Assembly (NCBI GenBank): GCA_017434855.1
Contig: JAFRUA010000048.1
Location: forward strand, 1 to 34,273
DNA: 34,273 nucleotides
Direction of reading: 5' to 3'
Origin: Clostridia bacterium
GTDB lineage: Bacteria > Bacillota > Clostridia > Oscillospirales > Acutalibacteraceae
This document shows, piece after piece, positions 1 through 7,305 of the stretch. The position numbers and the translations under genes are program-made. The notes below the pieces were generated by a model. It searched no databases. It was not told the origin of the DNA and saw only the letters and a list, made by a program, of their open reading frames with translations. Position 1 is the first letter of the stretch. Every line of letters begins with the position of its first letter.

Positions 1-43
1 ACAATGTTTGCTTACCGCCGCCGCACAAAATATGAAGAAAATC

Positions 44-77
44 GCCATGTGCTGTGGGTAAAACACATGGCTTTTTT
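44..77 (+). terminator. Rho-independent terminator of an upstream gene
   Basis: GCCATGTG (44-51) pairs perfectly with CACATGGC (64-71), and six T follow. It probably ends a gene that lies before the window; no coding region is visible upstream of it here. Confidence 0.75.
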
Positions 78-96
78 CTTGCCCTGAGCAAAAAAC

Positions 97-126
97 AACC
101 CTATGCCTCTTGCAAAACATAGGGTT
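97..126. repeat. Perfect 9-bp hairpin
   Basis: AACCCTATG (97-105) and CATAGGGTT (118-126) form a perfect stem. It sits between the terminator at 44-77 and the palindrome at 139-163, so three stem-loops are stacked in 120 bases of non-coding DNA. No T tract follows, so a terminator role is doubtful. Confidence 0.5.
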
Positions 127-138
127 TGTCAGCAGTCT

Positions 139-163
139 GAACCACCGGTTTCACCGGTGGTTC
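139..163. repeat. CCACCGGT palindrome, copy 1
   Basis: GAACCACCGGT (139-149) and ACCGGTGGTTC (153-163) form a perfect 11-bp stem with a TTC loop, followed by ATTTTTAAAAA. The same core recurs at 9169-9196 and 21876-21900, always in non-coding DNA. It may be a dispersed palindromic repeat that can double as a terminator. Confidence 0.6.
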
Positions 164-200
164 ATTTTTAAAAACTTTCACCGAAAATCGCTGCACCCTC

Positions 201-229
201 TTGAAAAATGAGAAAAAATATGATATAGT
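201..229 (+). promoter_or_regulatory. SigA-type promoter of the metal/methyltransferase locus
   Basis: TTGAAA (201-206), a 17-base spacer and TATAGT (224-229). The first start codon is about 120 bases downstream. The -10 abuts the palindromic element at 229-247, so a repressor bound there would block the promoter. Confidence 0.6.
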
Positions 230-247
230 TAGCTAAGGCTAATTAGC
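229..247. promoter_or_regulatory. Putative DtxR/IdeR-type metal operator
   Basis: The 19 bases TTAGCTAAGGCTAATTAGC contain nested palindromes (TTAGCTAA and GCTAATTAGC). By eye they match 12 of 19 positions of the DtxR box as I remember it (TTAGGTTAGGCTAACCTAA). The element overlaps the transcription start of a locus that encodes a ZIP transporter and a metal-binding domain. The regulator itself is not in the window. Binding is inference. Confidence 0.5.
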
Positions 248-349
248 AAAGGATAACCAAGAATGTATGGCATTCCAAGGAGCAGAAAGGATATTCTTTT
301 TTGAAAAGTATATCCCCTGCATTCGAAAAAAGTGAATGAAGGCGTTCAG

Positions 350-1012
350 ATGACGATCGGTATGCCCATGGGTATGTGGGCACTTTATAAAGGATCGTTC
401 CAAAATCATCTGGTCTCCGTGCTCGGGTTCAAAGTTGAGGAGGCGGCAAGGGTCGCCGTCGCCGCAAAGCCGAAGTACAAGGAGATCATTGCAAAGCTGC
501 CGCCGTTTGAGAAAGGCGACCGATTTAAAATGAACATCGCGAACTGCGCCATGCTCGCCGCATTCCTTTTGAGTATGGACCAGAAGCCTGCCGTCGAGCC
601 GCTGACGCACTTTTACGCGCAGTCCATGATGAACGCGCCCACGCGCTGGTTTTGCCGGATGGAAGGCAAGCGTAAATTCAGCGACAGGAACGTTGCGGAC
701 ATGAAGGCGACCGCTGCTTTGAAGGCGGCCGAGCTTAATCCCTATTCCTGGAACATGGAATTCCTGCCTTATGCGGACGGCAGCGGCTACGAGGCGCGCT
801 TTTCCAAGTGCGGCATCTGCACACTGATGCGGGAGCTGGGGCTCTTTGATCTCGTTCCGGCGATGTGTCATCTGGACTACGATATGACCGACGCCGGCGG
901 AACTGCTGATTTTGTTCGCGAATTCACGCTGGCCTCTGGCGGGCCGTACTGCGACTGCGGATATATAAAGAAAGAAGGAAGAGACCATGATTCAAATAAC
1001 GCTGAAAATTGA
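350..1012 (+). CDS. L-2-amino-thiazoline-4-carboxylic acid hydrolase family protein
   Basis: This 220-residue protein resembles the ATC hydrolase family. The founding enzymes open the thiazoline ring of L-2-amino-thiazoline-4-carboxylate on the way to L-cysteine. Support comes from overall length, an SKCGICTL segment near the middle, a conserved Cys/Asp stretch (AMCHLDYD) and the ending SGGPYCDCGY. No signal peptide or membrane segment is seen, so it is probably cytoplasmic. I chose the ATG at 350 because AAGG lies about 8 bases before it; the frame also opens at a GTG at 332 with no ribosome site. It is first in the locus and overlaps the next gene by 26 bases, implying translational coupling. 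Many family members have no tested substrate. A neighbouring metallophore-type transporter suggests a thiazoline-containing ligand, but this is inference. Confidence 0.75.
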   Translation: MTIGMPMGMWALYKGSFQNHLVSVLGFKVEEAARVAVAAKPKYKEIIAKLPPFEKGDRFKMNIANCAMLAAFLLSMDQKPAVEPLTHFYAQSMMNAPTRWFCRMEGKRKFSDRNVADMKATAALKAAELNPYSWNMEFLPYADGSGYEARFSKCGICTLMRELGLFDLVPAMCHLDYDMTDAGGTADFVREFTLASGGPYCDCGYIKKEGRDHDSNNAEN

Positions 1013-1241
1013 CGGCATGATGTGCGGCATGTGTGAAGCGCACATCTGCGACACGATCCGGAACAGCGTGCCCGACGCGAAAAAAGTGGCGGCGTCCCAC
1101 ACCAGGGGCGAAGCAAGCTTTCTCTCAGAGACTGTACCCCGTGAGGATGTGCTTAAGGCAATGATCGACGCTACGGGCTATACGTTCGTTTCCATGACAA
1201 GCGCACCCTATGAAAAGAAAGGCTGGTTCCGCCGAAAATGA
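987..1241 (+). CDS. Heavy-metal-associated (HMA) domain protein
   Basis: This 84-residue protein has the HMA fold pattern: an N-terminal beta strand (IQITLKIDG) followed by MMCGMC, giving the metal-binding cysteines C13 and C16. It ends in a basic tail (KKGWFRRK). Known HMA proteins bind soft or transition metals such as Cu(I) or Zn(II) and pass them to transporters. It is a single free-standing domain without membrane segments, so it is likely a cytoplasmic chaperone or metal sensor-binder. A good ribosome site (GAAGGAAGAG) precedes the ATG. It overlaps the gene before by 26 bases and the ZIP transporter after by 4 (ATGA). That arrangement makes metal delivery to or from the ZIP protein a reasonable guess. 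Confidence 0.8.
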   Translation: MIQITLKIDGMMCGMCEAHICDTIRNSVPDAKKVAASHTRGEASFLSETVPREDVLKAMIDATGYTFVSMTSAPYEKKGWFRRK

Positions 1242-2017
1242 AAGACGTACTGCTGGGATTACTGATCCCGTTTCTCGGCACAAGCGCCGGTGCATGCTGT
1301 GTGTTCTTTATGAAAAAGGACCTGAGCCGGCCTGTGCAGCGCGCGCTCAACGGCTTTGCGGCGGGCGTGATGGTTGCCGCCTCGGTGTGGAGTCTGCTGA
1401 TCCCCGCGATGGAGCAATCCGCTGCCCTTGAACGGCTGGCGTTTTTGCCGGCCTTCTGCGGGTTCTGGTGCTGCATCGGCTTTTTGCTGCTGCTCGACCA
1501 TGTGATTCCGCATCTGCACCGCCGGGCGGGCAAGGCGGAAGGTCCGAAAAGCCGGCTGGCGCGCACCACAATGATGGTACTTGCTGTTACGCTTCATAAT
1601 ATTCCAGAAGGAATGGCGGTCGGCGTCGTATATGCAGGCCTTTTGAACGGTTCGGCGCAGATCACGGCGGGCGGTGCGCTGGCACTGTCCTTGGGCATTG
1701 CGATCCAGAACTTCCCGGAGGGGGCGATCATCTCCATGCCCTTGCACGCAGAAGGCAAACGAAAACCGGGCGCATTCGGCTATGGGGTGCTGTCCAGTGC
1801 GGTGGAGCCGCTGTTCGGGCTTTTGACCGTGCTGGCAGCCGGTTTGATCGTGCCGGCCATGCCGTATCTGCTCTCGTTTGCGGCAGGTGCCATGCTGTAT
1901 GTTGTGGTGGAAGAACTGGTGCCGGAGCTTTCTGCCGGGGAACATTCCCATATCGGCGTGCTGCTGTTTGCCGTCGGCTTTTCCGTGATGATGGCGCTGG
2001 ATGTGGCGCTTGGATAA
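1238..2017 (+). CDS. ZIP family metal transporter
   Basis: This 259-residue integral membrane protein belongs to the ZIP family, which moves Zn(II), Fe(II) or related divalent cations into the cytoplasm. The two signature metal-site helices are visible: HNIPEG at residues 120-125 and NFPEG at 158-162. They are flanked by hydrophobic segments spread over the whole length, about eight in total. A cytoplasmic loop with HLHRR (about residues 91-95) is histidine-containing, as is common between helices III and IV. The start overlaps the HMA gene stop (ATGA at 1238), so the two are translationally coupled. Its promoter region carries a DtxR-like palindrome, consistent with metal repression. The exact cation cannot be read from the sequence. 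Confidence 0.88.
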   Translation: MKDVLLGLLIPFLGTSAGACCVFFMKKDLSRPVQRALNGFAAGVMVAASVWSLLIPAMEQSAALERLAFLPAFCGFWCCIGFLLLLDHVIPHLHRRAGKAEGPKSRLARTTMMVLAVTLHNIPEGMAVGVVYAGLLNGSAQITAGGALALSLGIAIQNFPEGAIISMPLHAEGKRKPGAFGYGVLSSAVEPLFGLLTVLAAGLIVPAMPYLLSFAAGAMLYVVVEELVPELSAGEHSHIGVLLFAVGFSVMMALDVALG

Positions 2018-2039
2018 ACAAAAAGAAAGGAATGAAACG

Positions 2040-2882
2040 ATGGCTTATCACATTGAAAAAAACTCTGTGCAGGAAACGCTGGTGATCCCGCTGCTCGGTC
2101 GTGTGGTCTGTTCCGAACGGTTCCCGCAGCTCTTCACCGATCCGACGGCAAAGCGCATTTGCGACTCGCTGGATTATGACTTTTCGGCAAAACGAAAACT
2201 GATGGAATCTCCGCCGGGGCTTTTCGGTGCGCTGGAGGTTGCCCAGCGGCAGTTTGATCTGATGCAGGAGGTGCTGGACTATTTGAAAACGCACCCGAAA
2301 GCGGCGGTGGTCAACCTCGGCTGCGGGCTGGATGATACGTTTACCCGCGTGGACAACGGTCAGTGTAAAGGCTACAACCTCGACATGCCGGACGTGATCG
2401 AAGTCCGGAATGTTTTGCTCCCTGCCGCAGAACGCGAGCAGAACCTCGCCTGCGACCTCAACGACTTTTCGTGGATGGATCAGATCGACGCGGCAAACGG
2501 CGCAGTCTTCTTTGCCGCAGGGGTGTTCTATTATTTCAAAACCGAACAGATCAAAGCTCTGTTTTGCGAAATGGCAAACCGCTTTCCCGGCGCAACCCTT
2601 GCGTTCGACAGCTGCAACAAGCGCGGTGCAAAGATGATGGTGCGCACCTGGCTGAAAGAGGCCGGCATCACCGACGTCGGCGCCTTCTTCTCGCTGGAGG
2701 ATGAAGCTGTGCTGCGGACTTGGAGCAACGCCTTTGCTTCTGTCACAGCCAAAAGCTATATGCGCGGCTACCGCGACATCTATCATGACGTCGACGCATT
2801 CCACAAGCTGATGATCCGCTTCTGCGACAGTTTGGTGAAAATGAAAATTGTGAAGATTTGCTTCAGGGAGGCAGACTTATGA
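2040..2882 (+). CDS. Class I SAM methyltransferase, LCMT/TcmP-like
   Basis: This 280-residue protein looks like the leucine carboxyl methyltransferase/TcmP group of O-methyltransferases. The SAM-binding motif I is VVNLGCGLDDTFTR, followed by YNLDMPDVIEVR with the acidic residue at the end of strand 2. Characterised relatives methylate carboxylates or hydroxyls of small molecules and proteins. The ATG at 2040 is preceded by AAGAAAGG; the longer frame from 2001 lacks a site and overlaps the ZIP gene. It ends with an ATGA overlap into the next methyltransferase. It is the first of three consecutive methyltransferases that are not close copies of one another. The substrate is unknown. Confidence 0.82.
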   Translation: MAYHIEKNSVQETLVIPLLGRVVCSERFPQLFTDPTAKRICDSLDYDFSAKRKLMESPPGLFGALEVAQRQFDLMQEVLDYLKTHPKAAVVNLGCGLDDTFTRVDNGQCKGYNLDMPDVIEVRNVLLPAAEREQNLACDLNDFSWMDQIDAANGAVFFAAGVFYYFKTEQIKALFCEMANRFPGATLAFDSCNKRGAKMMVRTWLKEAGITDVGAFFSLEDEAVLRTWSNAFASVTAKSYMRGYRDIYHDVDAFHKLMIRFCDSLVKMKIVKICFREADL

Positions 2883-3664
2883 AACCTGATTACAAAAACT
2901 GGATGCCCAAGGGCATGGTATTGACCGCTGCGGCGGCGACTGCTGTGCTGCTGTTGCTTTTCGTTCTCTTCGGCTGCACGGGTGTTGTGTCAGGCACGCT
3001 GAAAACCGTATTGTTTATCGTTTTCCTGATCGGTACGGTGATCGGACTCGGCGTATCGCTTTGGATGATCTTCATGTACCGAGCGTTTTCCTACAACGGC
3101 AAACGGCAGATGTCGCGCCAGATCATTGAGGGAATCGCAAAGCATGTGCAGATTCCGGACGGCGGCAAGGGACTGGATGTCGGCTGTGGCAGCGGCGCGC
3201 TGACCATCGCCGTTGCCAAGCGCAACCCGAACGCGCAGATGGTCGGACTGGACCGCTGGGGCAAGGAATATGCCTCCTTCAACAAGCCGCTTTGCGAAAA
3301 CAACGCCAAAGCCGAAGGCGTCGGCAACACGTCCTTTGTGCAGGGCGATGCCACAAAGCTCGACTTCCCGGACGGAAGCTTTGACGCGGTAACGAGCAAT
3401 TACGTGTATCACAATATCCCCGGCGACCGGCAGGCGCTGCTGCTGGAAACGCTGCGTGTTTTGAAAAAGGGCGGAACGTTTGCGATCCACGACATCTTCT
3501 CCAAATCGAAATACGGCGATATGGGAGCGTTCGTTCAAACGCTGAAGGATATGGGTTACGAGAAGGTTGCACTGATCGATACCACAGATGGAAAATTCAT
3601 GTCTAAACGAGAAGCGATGTGGATGGAATTATCCGGATCCGCGCTGCTCGTTGGCAGAAAGTGA
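2879..3664 (+). CDS. Membrane-anchored class I SAM methyltransferase
   Basis: This 261-residue protein begins with two hydrophobic segments (about residues 13-34 and 42-66), then has a methyltransferase domain. Motif I is GLDVGCGSGALT, and a later DAVTSNYVYHNI motif is typical of the Methyltransf_11 type. The anchor places the catalytic domain at the inner membrane face, if the second segment returns the chain to the cytoplasm. The ATG overlaps the previous stop by 4 bases, with CAGGGAGG upstream. Together with its neighbours it suggests coupled methylation of a membrane-associated or imported small molecule. The substrate cannot be named. Confidence 0.82.
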   Translation: MKPDYKNWMPKGMVLTAAAATAVLLLLFVLFGCTGVVSGTLKTVLFIVFLIGTVIGLGVSLWMIFMYRAFSYNGKRQMSRQIIEGIAKHVQIPDGGKGLDVGCGSGALTIAVAKRNPNAQMVGLDRWGKEYASFNKPLCENNAKAEGVGNTSFVQGDATKLDFPDGSFDAVTSNYVYHNIPGDRQALLLETLRVLKKGGTFAIHDIFSKSKYGDMGAFVQTLKDMGYEKVALIDTTDGKFMSKREAMWMELSGSALLVGRK

Positions 3665-3671
3665 GGGACTT

Positions 3672-4298
3672 ATGGGATTACTCAACAGCTTTTTTAATCA
3701 GACAAGAAAACCCGAGGGCTTCCTCGGCAAGCTGATGGTCGGCGGCATGAACAGCGGGCACGCTGCGGTTGCGGATTGGGGCATGGCGTCCCTTTCCGAT
3801 TTGCAGCCGCAAACGATTCTGGACGTCGGCTGCGGCGGCGGGCGCAACATCGGCGCACTGCTCGACCGTTATTCGACCGCAACCGGTTTGGCCGTGGACT
3901 ATGCGCCGGTCAGCGTGGAAAAGAGCAAACGGCACAACCGGGCGTTGATCAATGCCGGGCGGTGCCGTGTCATACAGGCAGATGTATCAGCGCTGCCATT
4001 GGGAAGCGGGACTTTCGATCTGGTAACAGCGTTTGAAACGGTCTATTTTTGGCCGGGACTGCCGCGCTGCTTTGCCGAAGTCGCTCGTGTGCTGAAAAGC
4101 GGCGGCGCGTTCCTGATCGTCAACGAATCCGACGGCACCGACAAAACAGCAAAAAGGTTTGAATCCATCATCGACGGCATGACCTGCTATACGGCGCAGG
4201 ATCTGGAAACCGAGCTCAAAGCGGCGGGCTTTGCGAAGATCAACGTTATGACGCATGAAACCAAGCCGTGGCTGGCTGTGCTGGCAAGAAAGGGATGA
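3672..4298 (+). CDS. Class I SAM methyltransferase
   Basis: This 208-residue soluble methyltransferase has motif I at ILDVGCGGGRNIGALL, an acidic strand-2 end (GLAVDYAPVSVE), an IQADVSALPL motif II and FDLVTAFETVYFW, the usual Methyltransf_11 order. The start at 3672 follows GTGAGGGA and lies 7 bases after the preceding stop. The frame is open back to 3588 but that stretch overlaps the upstream gene. It is the third methyltransferase in a row. The three differ in length, topology and motifs, so recent tandem duplication is unlikely. Small-molecule methylation is the family expectation; the target is unknown. Confidence 0.83.
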   Translation: MGLLNSFFNQTRKPEGFLGKLMVGGMNSGHAAVADWGMASLSDLQPQTILDVGCGGGRNIGALLDRYSTATGLAVDYAPVSVEKSKRHNRALINAGRCRVIQADVSALPLGSGTFDLVTAFETVYFWPGLPRCFAEVARVLKSGGAFLIVNESDGTDKTAKRFESIIDGMTCYTAQDLETELKAAGFAKINVMTHETKPWLAVLARKG

Positions 4299-4302
4299 GC
4301 AT

Positions 4303-4794
4303 ATGCTGACAACGATCTTACTTACACTTATGATGATGGCAGGGCTTTTTCTGCTGCTGTATGCAGGCGTAGCCCTGATCCAGAACCCGCGTTTTTTCTC
4401 CTCCGCCCCGAAGGAGGTCTGCGCGGCGGTGCAGCCAAAGCCGGAGCGTTTCAAGGGCGCGCACTTTCTCGGCTGGCTTCTTGCAATCCTCGCGCTTTTG
4501 CTGATGGGCGGAGCTTTATTTCTCGGTGCATGGAACGGCATCCGGAACGGCTTCGGCTTTTGGCAGTTCTTCTTCCGCTTTCTGATCATGCTCTGGGGAC
4601 TGGAAGCATATGACATTCTGTTCTTCGATTATTACCTGCTGTGCCGCTCCCGCTTTTTTCCGCATTATTACCCCGAGGTGGAACAGCTCCTCGGCCCGCA
4701 TCTGTTTGGCTATAACTGGAAATCGCACCTGTTTGCGGGGCTTGTGATTCCCGCGGCGTGTTTGCTGCTGGCGCGGATCTGCACGCTGTTTTAA
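4303..4794 (+). CDS. Small integral membrane protein, function unknown
   Basis: I do not recognise a characterised family. The 163-residue protein has four hydrophobic segments (about residues 3-25, 55-80, 85-105 and 140-160). A loop after the third is rich in aromatic residues and carries the pattern DILFFDYYLLC. The start at 4303 is 4 bases after the preceding methyltransferase stop, so it is probably co-translated with it. There is no signal peptide. Location next to methyltransferases suggests a membrane partner or transporter accessory, but nothing in the sequence proves this. Confidence 0.7.
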   Translation: MLTTILLTLMMMAGLFLLLYAGVALIQNPRFFSSAPKEVCAAVQPKPERFKGAHFLGWLLAILALLLMGGALFLGAWNGIRNGFGFWQFFFRFLIMLWGLEAYDILFFDYYLLCRSRFFPHYYPEVEQLLGPHLFGYNWKSHLFAGLVIPAACLLLARICTLF

Positions 4795-4853
4795 CGAAAC
4801 AAAGGTCAAAAGCATTGCCCCTGCTCTTCTGCGTCGGGGCTTTCAAAAAGGAT

Positions 4854-4877
4854 AATGGTTAGCGAAAGCTAACCATT
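4854..4877. promoter_or_regulatory. Perfect palindrome upstream of the MptD/ABC genes
   Basis: AATGGTTAGC (4854-4863) and GCTAACCATT (4868-4877) are perfect inverted repeats around GAAA. The half site GGTTAGC resembles the DtxR half site and shares TTAGC/GCTAA with the element at 229-247. A weak -10 (GATAAT, 4851-4856) overlaps it, but no convincing -35 was found. It could be an operator or a stem-loop in the leader. Confidence 0.5.
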
Positions 4878-4910
4878 GAAACATCAATTTTATGAAAGAA
4901 GGTACAAAAC

Positions 4911-5483
4911 ATGAAGAAAAAAACTGTATGGCACATTTTGATCGCAGCCGTCATCTATCTCGGCTTGTTCCTGCTCGGCGCAACAAGCGGGCTGATCCAT
5001 CCTACCTGCTTTGCGTACATTGGAGTGGTTTTGCCGATTTTTTTCAGCTTCGTTTATCTTTACACGGCGGCAAATCTGCAATGCTTCGGTGCAGCGGCAA
5101 TTCTGAACGGTTTTGTTCTGATCATCGGATTGATTGCCGGAGAAGGTAATATCGCTCTGGTCGTCGGCATGATCGTTTTAGCAGTGATTGCAGAGCTGAT
5201 CAGAAAGTTTGCCGGTTATGATACGAAAAAGGGCGTCCGGCTCAGCTTTCTCCCGTTTGCCTATTCTTTCTTTGCCTATACGGCGCATTGGTGGACAGAC
5301 AAAGCCGGCTCTCTCGCTGCAGCCGCAGAAGAGATGCCGGCAGGTTATGCTGACAAGGTGGCGCAAGTGATTGAAAACATCCCTGTTTTGATCCTTGCCC
5401 TGGTTTTGACCCTTCCCGTCGCTGTTCTTGGAATGCTGCTTGCCGAAAAGGTGATGAAAAAGACGGCGGCCAAATTGAAATAA
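4911..5483 (+). CDS. MptD family putative ECF transporter S component
   Basis: This 190-residue membrane protein matches the MptD/Trep_Strep family. It has an N-terminal hydrophobic segment, a GLIHPTCFAYIG motif, several further membrane spans, and a conserved ending (VLGMLLAEKVMKK) seen in S components of energy-coupling-factor transporters. S components bind a small substrate in the membrane. Here no ECF T protein or paired ECF ATPases follow; two exporter-fold ABC half-transporters do instead, 18 bases downstream. The start is preceded by GAAAGAAGG. It begins the second half of the locus, behind the palindrome at 4854. The substrate is not known. Confidence 0.78.
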   Translation: MKKKTVWHILIAAVIYLGLFLLGATSGLIHPTCFAYIGVVLPIFFSFVYLYTAANLQCFGAAAILNGFVLIIGLIAGEGNIALVVGMIVLAVIAELIRKFAGYDTKKGVRLSFLPFAYSFFAYTAHWWTDKAGSLAAAAEEMPAGYADKVAQVIENIPVLILALVLTLPVAVLGMLLAEKVMKKTAAKLK

Positions 5484-5501
5484 AGAAAGGTGGGTTAACA
5501 C

Positions 5502-7304
5502 ATGAAAGAAAAGAAACAAAACGACGTTGCAGTTCTCCTGAACTATGCAGGAAAGTATAAGGTGCTGACCTTTTTGGGCATGTTCCTTTCTGCTGTTGCC
5601 ATGGTCATGGGCATGGTTCCCTACGTCTGCATCTGGCTCGCGGCAAGAGATCTGATCGAGGTCGCGCCGAACTGGACGCAGGCGACGGAGCTTGCCAAAT
5701 ACGGCTGGATGGCGTTCGGCTTTGCCTTCGGCGGCATCATCGTATATTTCGCCGCGCTGATGTGTACGCACCTTGCGGCGTTCCGCACTGCAGCGAATAT
5801 ACGCAAACAGGGCGTTGCTCACCTGATGAAAACGCCGCTCGGCTTCTTTGACAACAACGCGTCGGGACTGCTCCGCAACCGTCTGGACGGCGGCGCGGGA
5901 GAGACCGAAACGCTGCTTGCGCACAACCTTGCGGATGTCGTCGGAACGGCGGCGATGTTCATCGCCATGATCGTTCTGATGTTCGTCTTCGACTGGCGCA
6001 TGGGCGCGGCTTGTCTCGTCGCCGCCGTGATCTCCGTTCTTTCTATGTTCACGATGATGGGCGGCAAGAACGCGAAGCTGATGATGGAATATCAGCAGGC
6101 GCAGGACGTGATGAGCAAAGCCGGCACCGAATACGTGCGCGGGATCCCCGTCGTCAAGGTCTTTCAGCAGACGGTGTATTCCTTCAGGGCATTCAAGGCG
6201 GCGATCGAGGATTACAGCGCCAAAGCGGAAAAATATACCGGCGGCGTCTGCCGCGTTCCGCAGTCGGTCAACCTGACCGCAACGGAGGGAGTCTTCATCT
6301 TCCTTGTGCCCGCGGTGCTGTTGATTGCGCCGGGGGCGCTGAAGAGCGGCGATTTTGCGACGTTCATCACCAACTTCGCGTTTTATGCGGTGTTCTCGGC
6401 GATCGTGTCCACAGCGCTCGCCCGCATCATGTTCGCTTCTGCAGGTATGATGCTTGCAAAAACGGCGCTCGCCCGTATCGACACGGTCATGAATGCGCCG
6501 ATACTCCCCGTCACGGATCACCCGCAGACGCCGAAGGACAACGGCGTGGTGTTCAAAGACGTTACCTTTACTTATGACGGCGCGGATCTTCCGGCGCTTG
6601 ATCACGTTTCGTTCAAAGCCCTGCCCGGTCAGACAGTCGCGCTGGTCGGTCCTTCGGGCGGGGGAAAAACGACGGCGGCAAGTCTGATACCGCGCTTCTG
6701 GGACGTTTCCTCCGGCGAGTTGCTTGTCGGCGGCGTCAACGTGAAAGATGTCGATCCGCACGTTCTGATGGACAAAGTCGCGTTCGTATTCCAGAATACC
6801 CGCCTTTTCAAAACGTCGATCCTTGAAAACGTGCGCGCCGCGCGTCCGGACGTCTCAAGAGAGGAAGTCCTCACCGCTCTGCACGCGGCGCAATGCGACG
6901 ATATTATCGAAAAGCTCCCGAACGGAATCGATACGGTGATCGGCTCAAAGGGCACGTATCTTTCCGGCGGCGAGCAGCAGCGCGTGGCGCTGGCAAGAGC
7001 GATTCTGAAGGACGCGCCGATCATCGTTCTCGACGAGGCGACGGCGTTTGCCGATCCCGAAAACGAAGCGTTGATACAAAAAGCGCTGAAAACGCTGACG
7101 AAGGGACGCACGGTCGTCATGATCGCGCACCGGCTCTCGACCGTCGTCGGCGCCGACAGGATCGTTGTTCTTGATAACGGGAAAGTCGTCGAAGAGGGCA
7201 CGCACGAAGCGCTTGCCTCCGGCGGCGGGCTGTACGAGCGGATGTGGGAGGAATACAATCAGGCGGTACAATGGAAGATCGCCTCAGGTAAGGAGGGCGC
7301 TTGA
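5502..7304 (+). CDS. ABC half-transporter, fused permease and ATPase (first of pair)
   Basis: This 600-residue protein has a six-helix exporter-type membrane domain (about residues 1-320) and a nucleotide-binding domain. Walker A is GPSGGGKTT (383-391), the signature is LSGGE (487-491), Walker B is IIVLDEA, and the switch histidine is in IAHRLS. The D-loop reads AFAD rather than the usual SALD. From memory, siderophore transporters of the YbtP/Q and IrtA/B kind, which have an exporter fold but import ferric siderophores, show such a form. It is followed 1 base later by a second half-transporter, so the two probably form a heterodimer. AAGAAAGGTGG precedes the start. Import of a metal chelate is inferred from context; export remains possible. 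Confidence 0.88.
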   Translation: MKEKKQNDVAVLLNYAGKYKVLTFLGMFLSAVAMVMGMVPYVCIWLAARDLIEVAPNWTQATELAKYGWMAFGFAFGGIIVYFAALMCTHLAAFRTAANIRKQGVAHLMKTPLGFFDNNASGLLRNRLDGGAGETETLLAHNLADVVGTAAMFIAMIVLMFVFDWRMGAACLVAAVISVLSMFTMMGGKNAKLMMEYQQAQDVMSKAGTEYVRGIPVVKVFQQTVYSFRAFKAAIEDYSAKAEKYTGGVCRVPQSVNLTATEGVFIFLVPAVLLIAPGALKSGDFATFITNFAFYAVFSAIVSTALARIMFASAGMMLAKTALARIDTVMNAPILPVTDHPQTPKDNGVVFKDVTFTYDGADLPALDHVSFKALPGQTVALVGPSGGGKTTAASLIPRFWDVSSGELLVGGVNVKDVDPHVLMDKVAFVFQNTRLFKTSILENVRAARPDVSREEVLTALHAAQCDDIIEKLPNGIDTVIGSKGTYLSGGEQQRVALARAILKDAPIIVLDEATAFADPENEALIQKALKTLTKGRTVVMIAHRLSTVVGADRIVVLDNGKVVEEGTHEALASGGGLYERMWEEYNQAVQWKIASGKEGA

Positions 7305-7305
7305 A

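Noticed and set aside
5178-6761. 527-codon open frame on the minus strand opposite the first ABC gene
   Set aside because: It is the antisense of a well-supported ABC protein; the product is rich in His, Arg and Asp with no domain, as expected from a GC-rich shadow frame.
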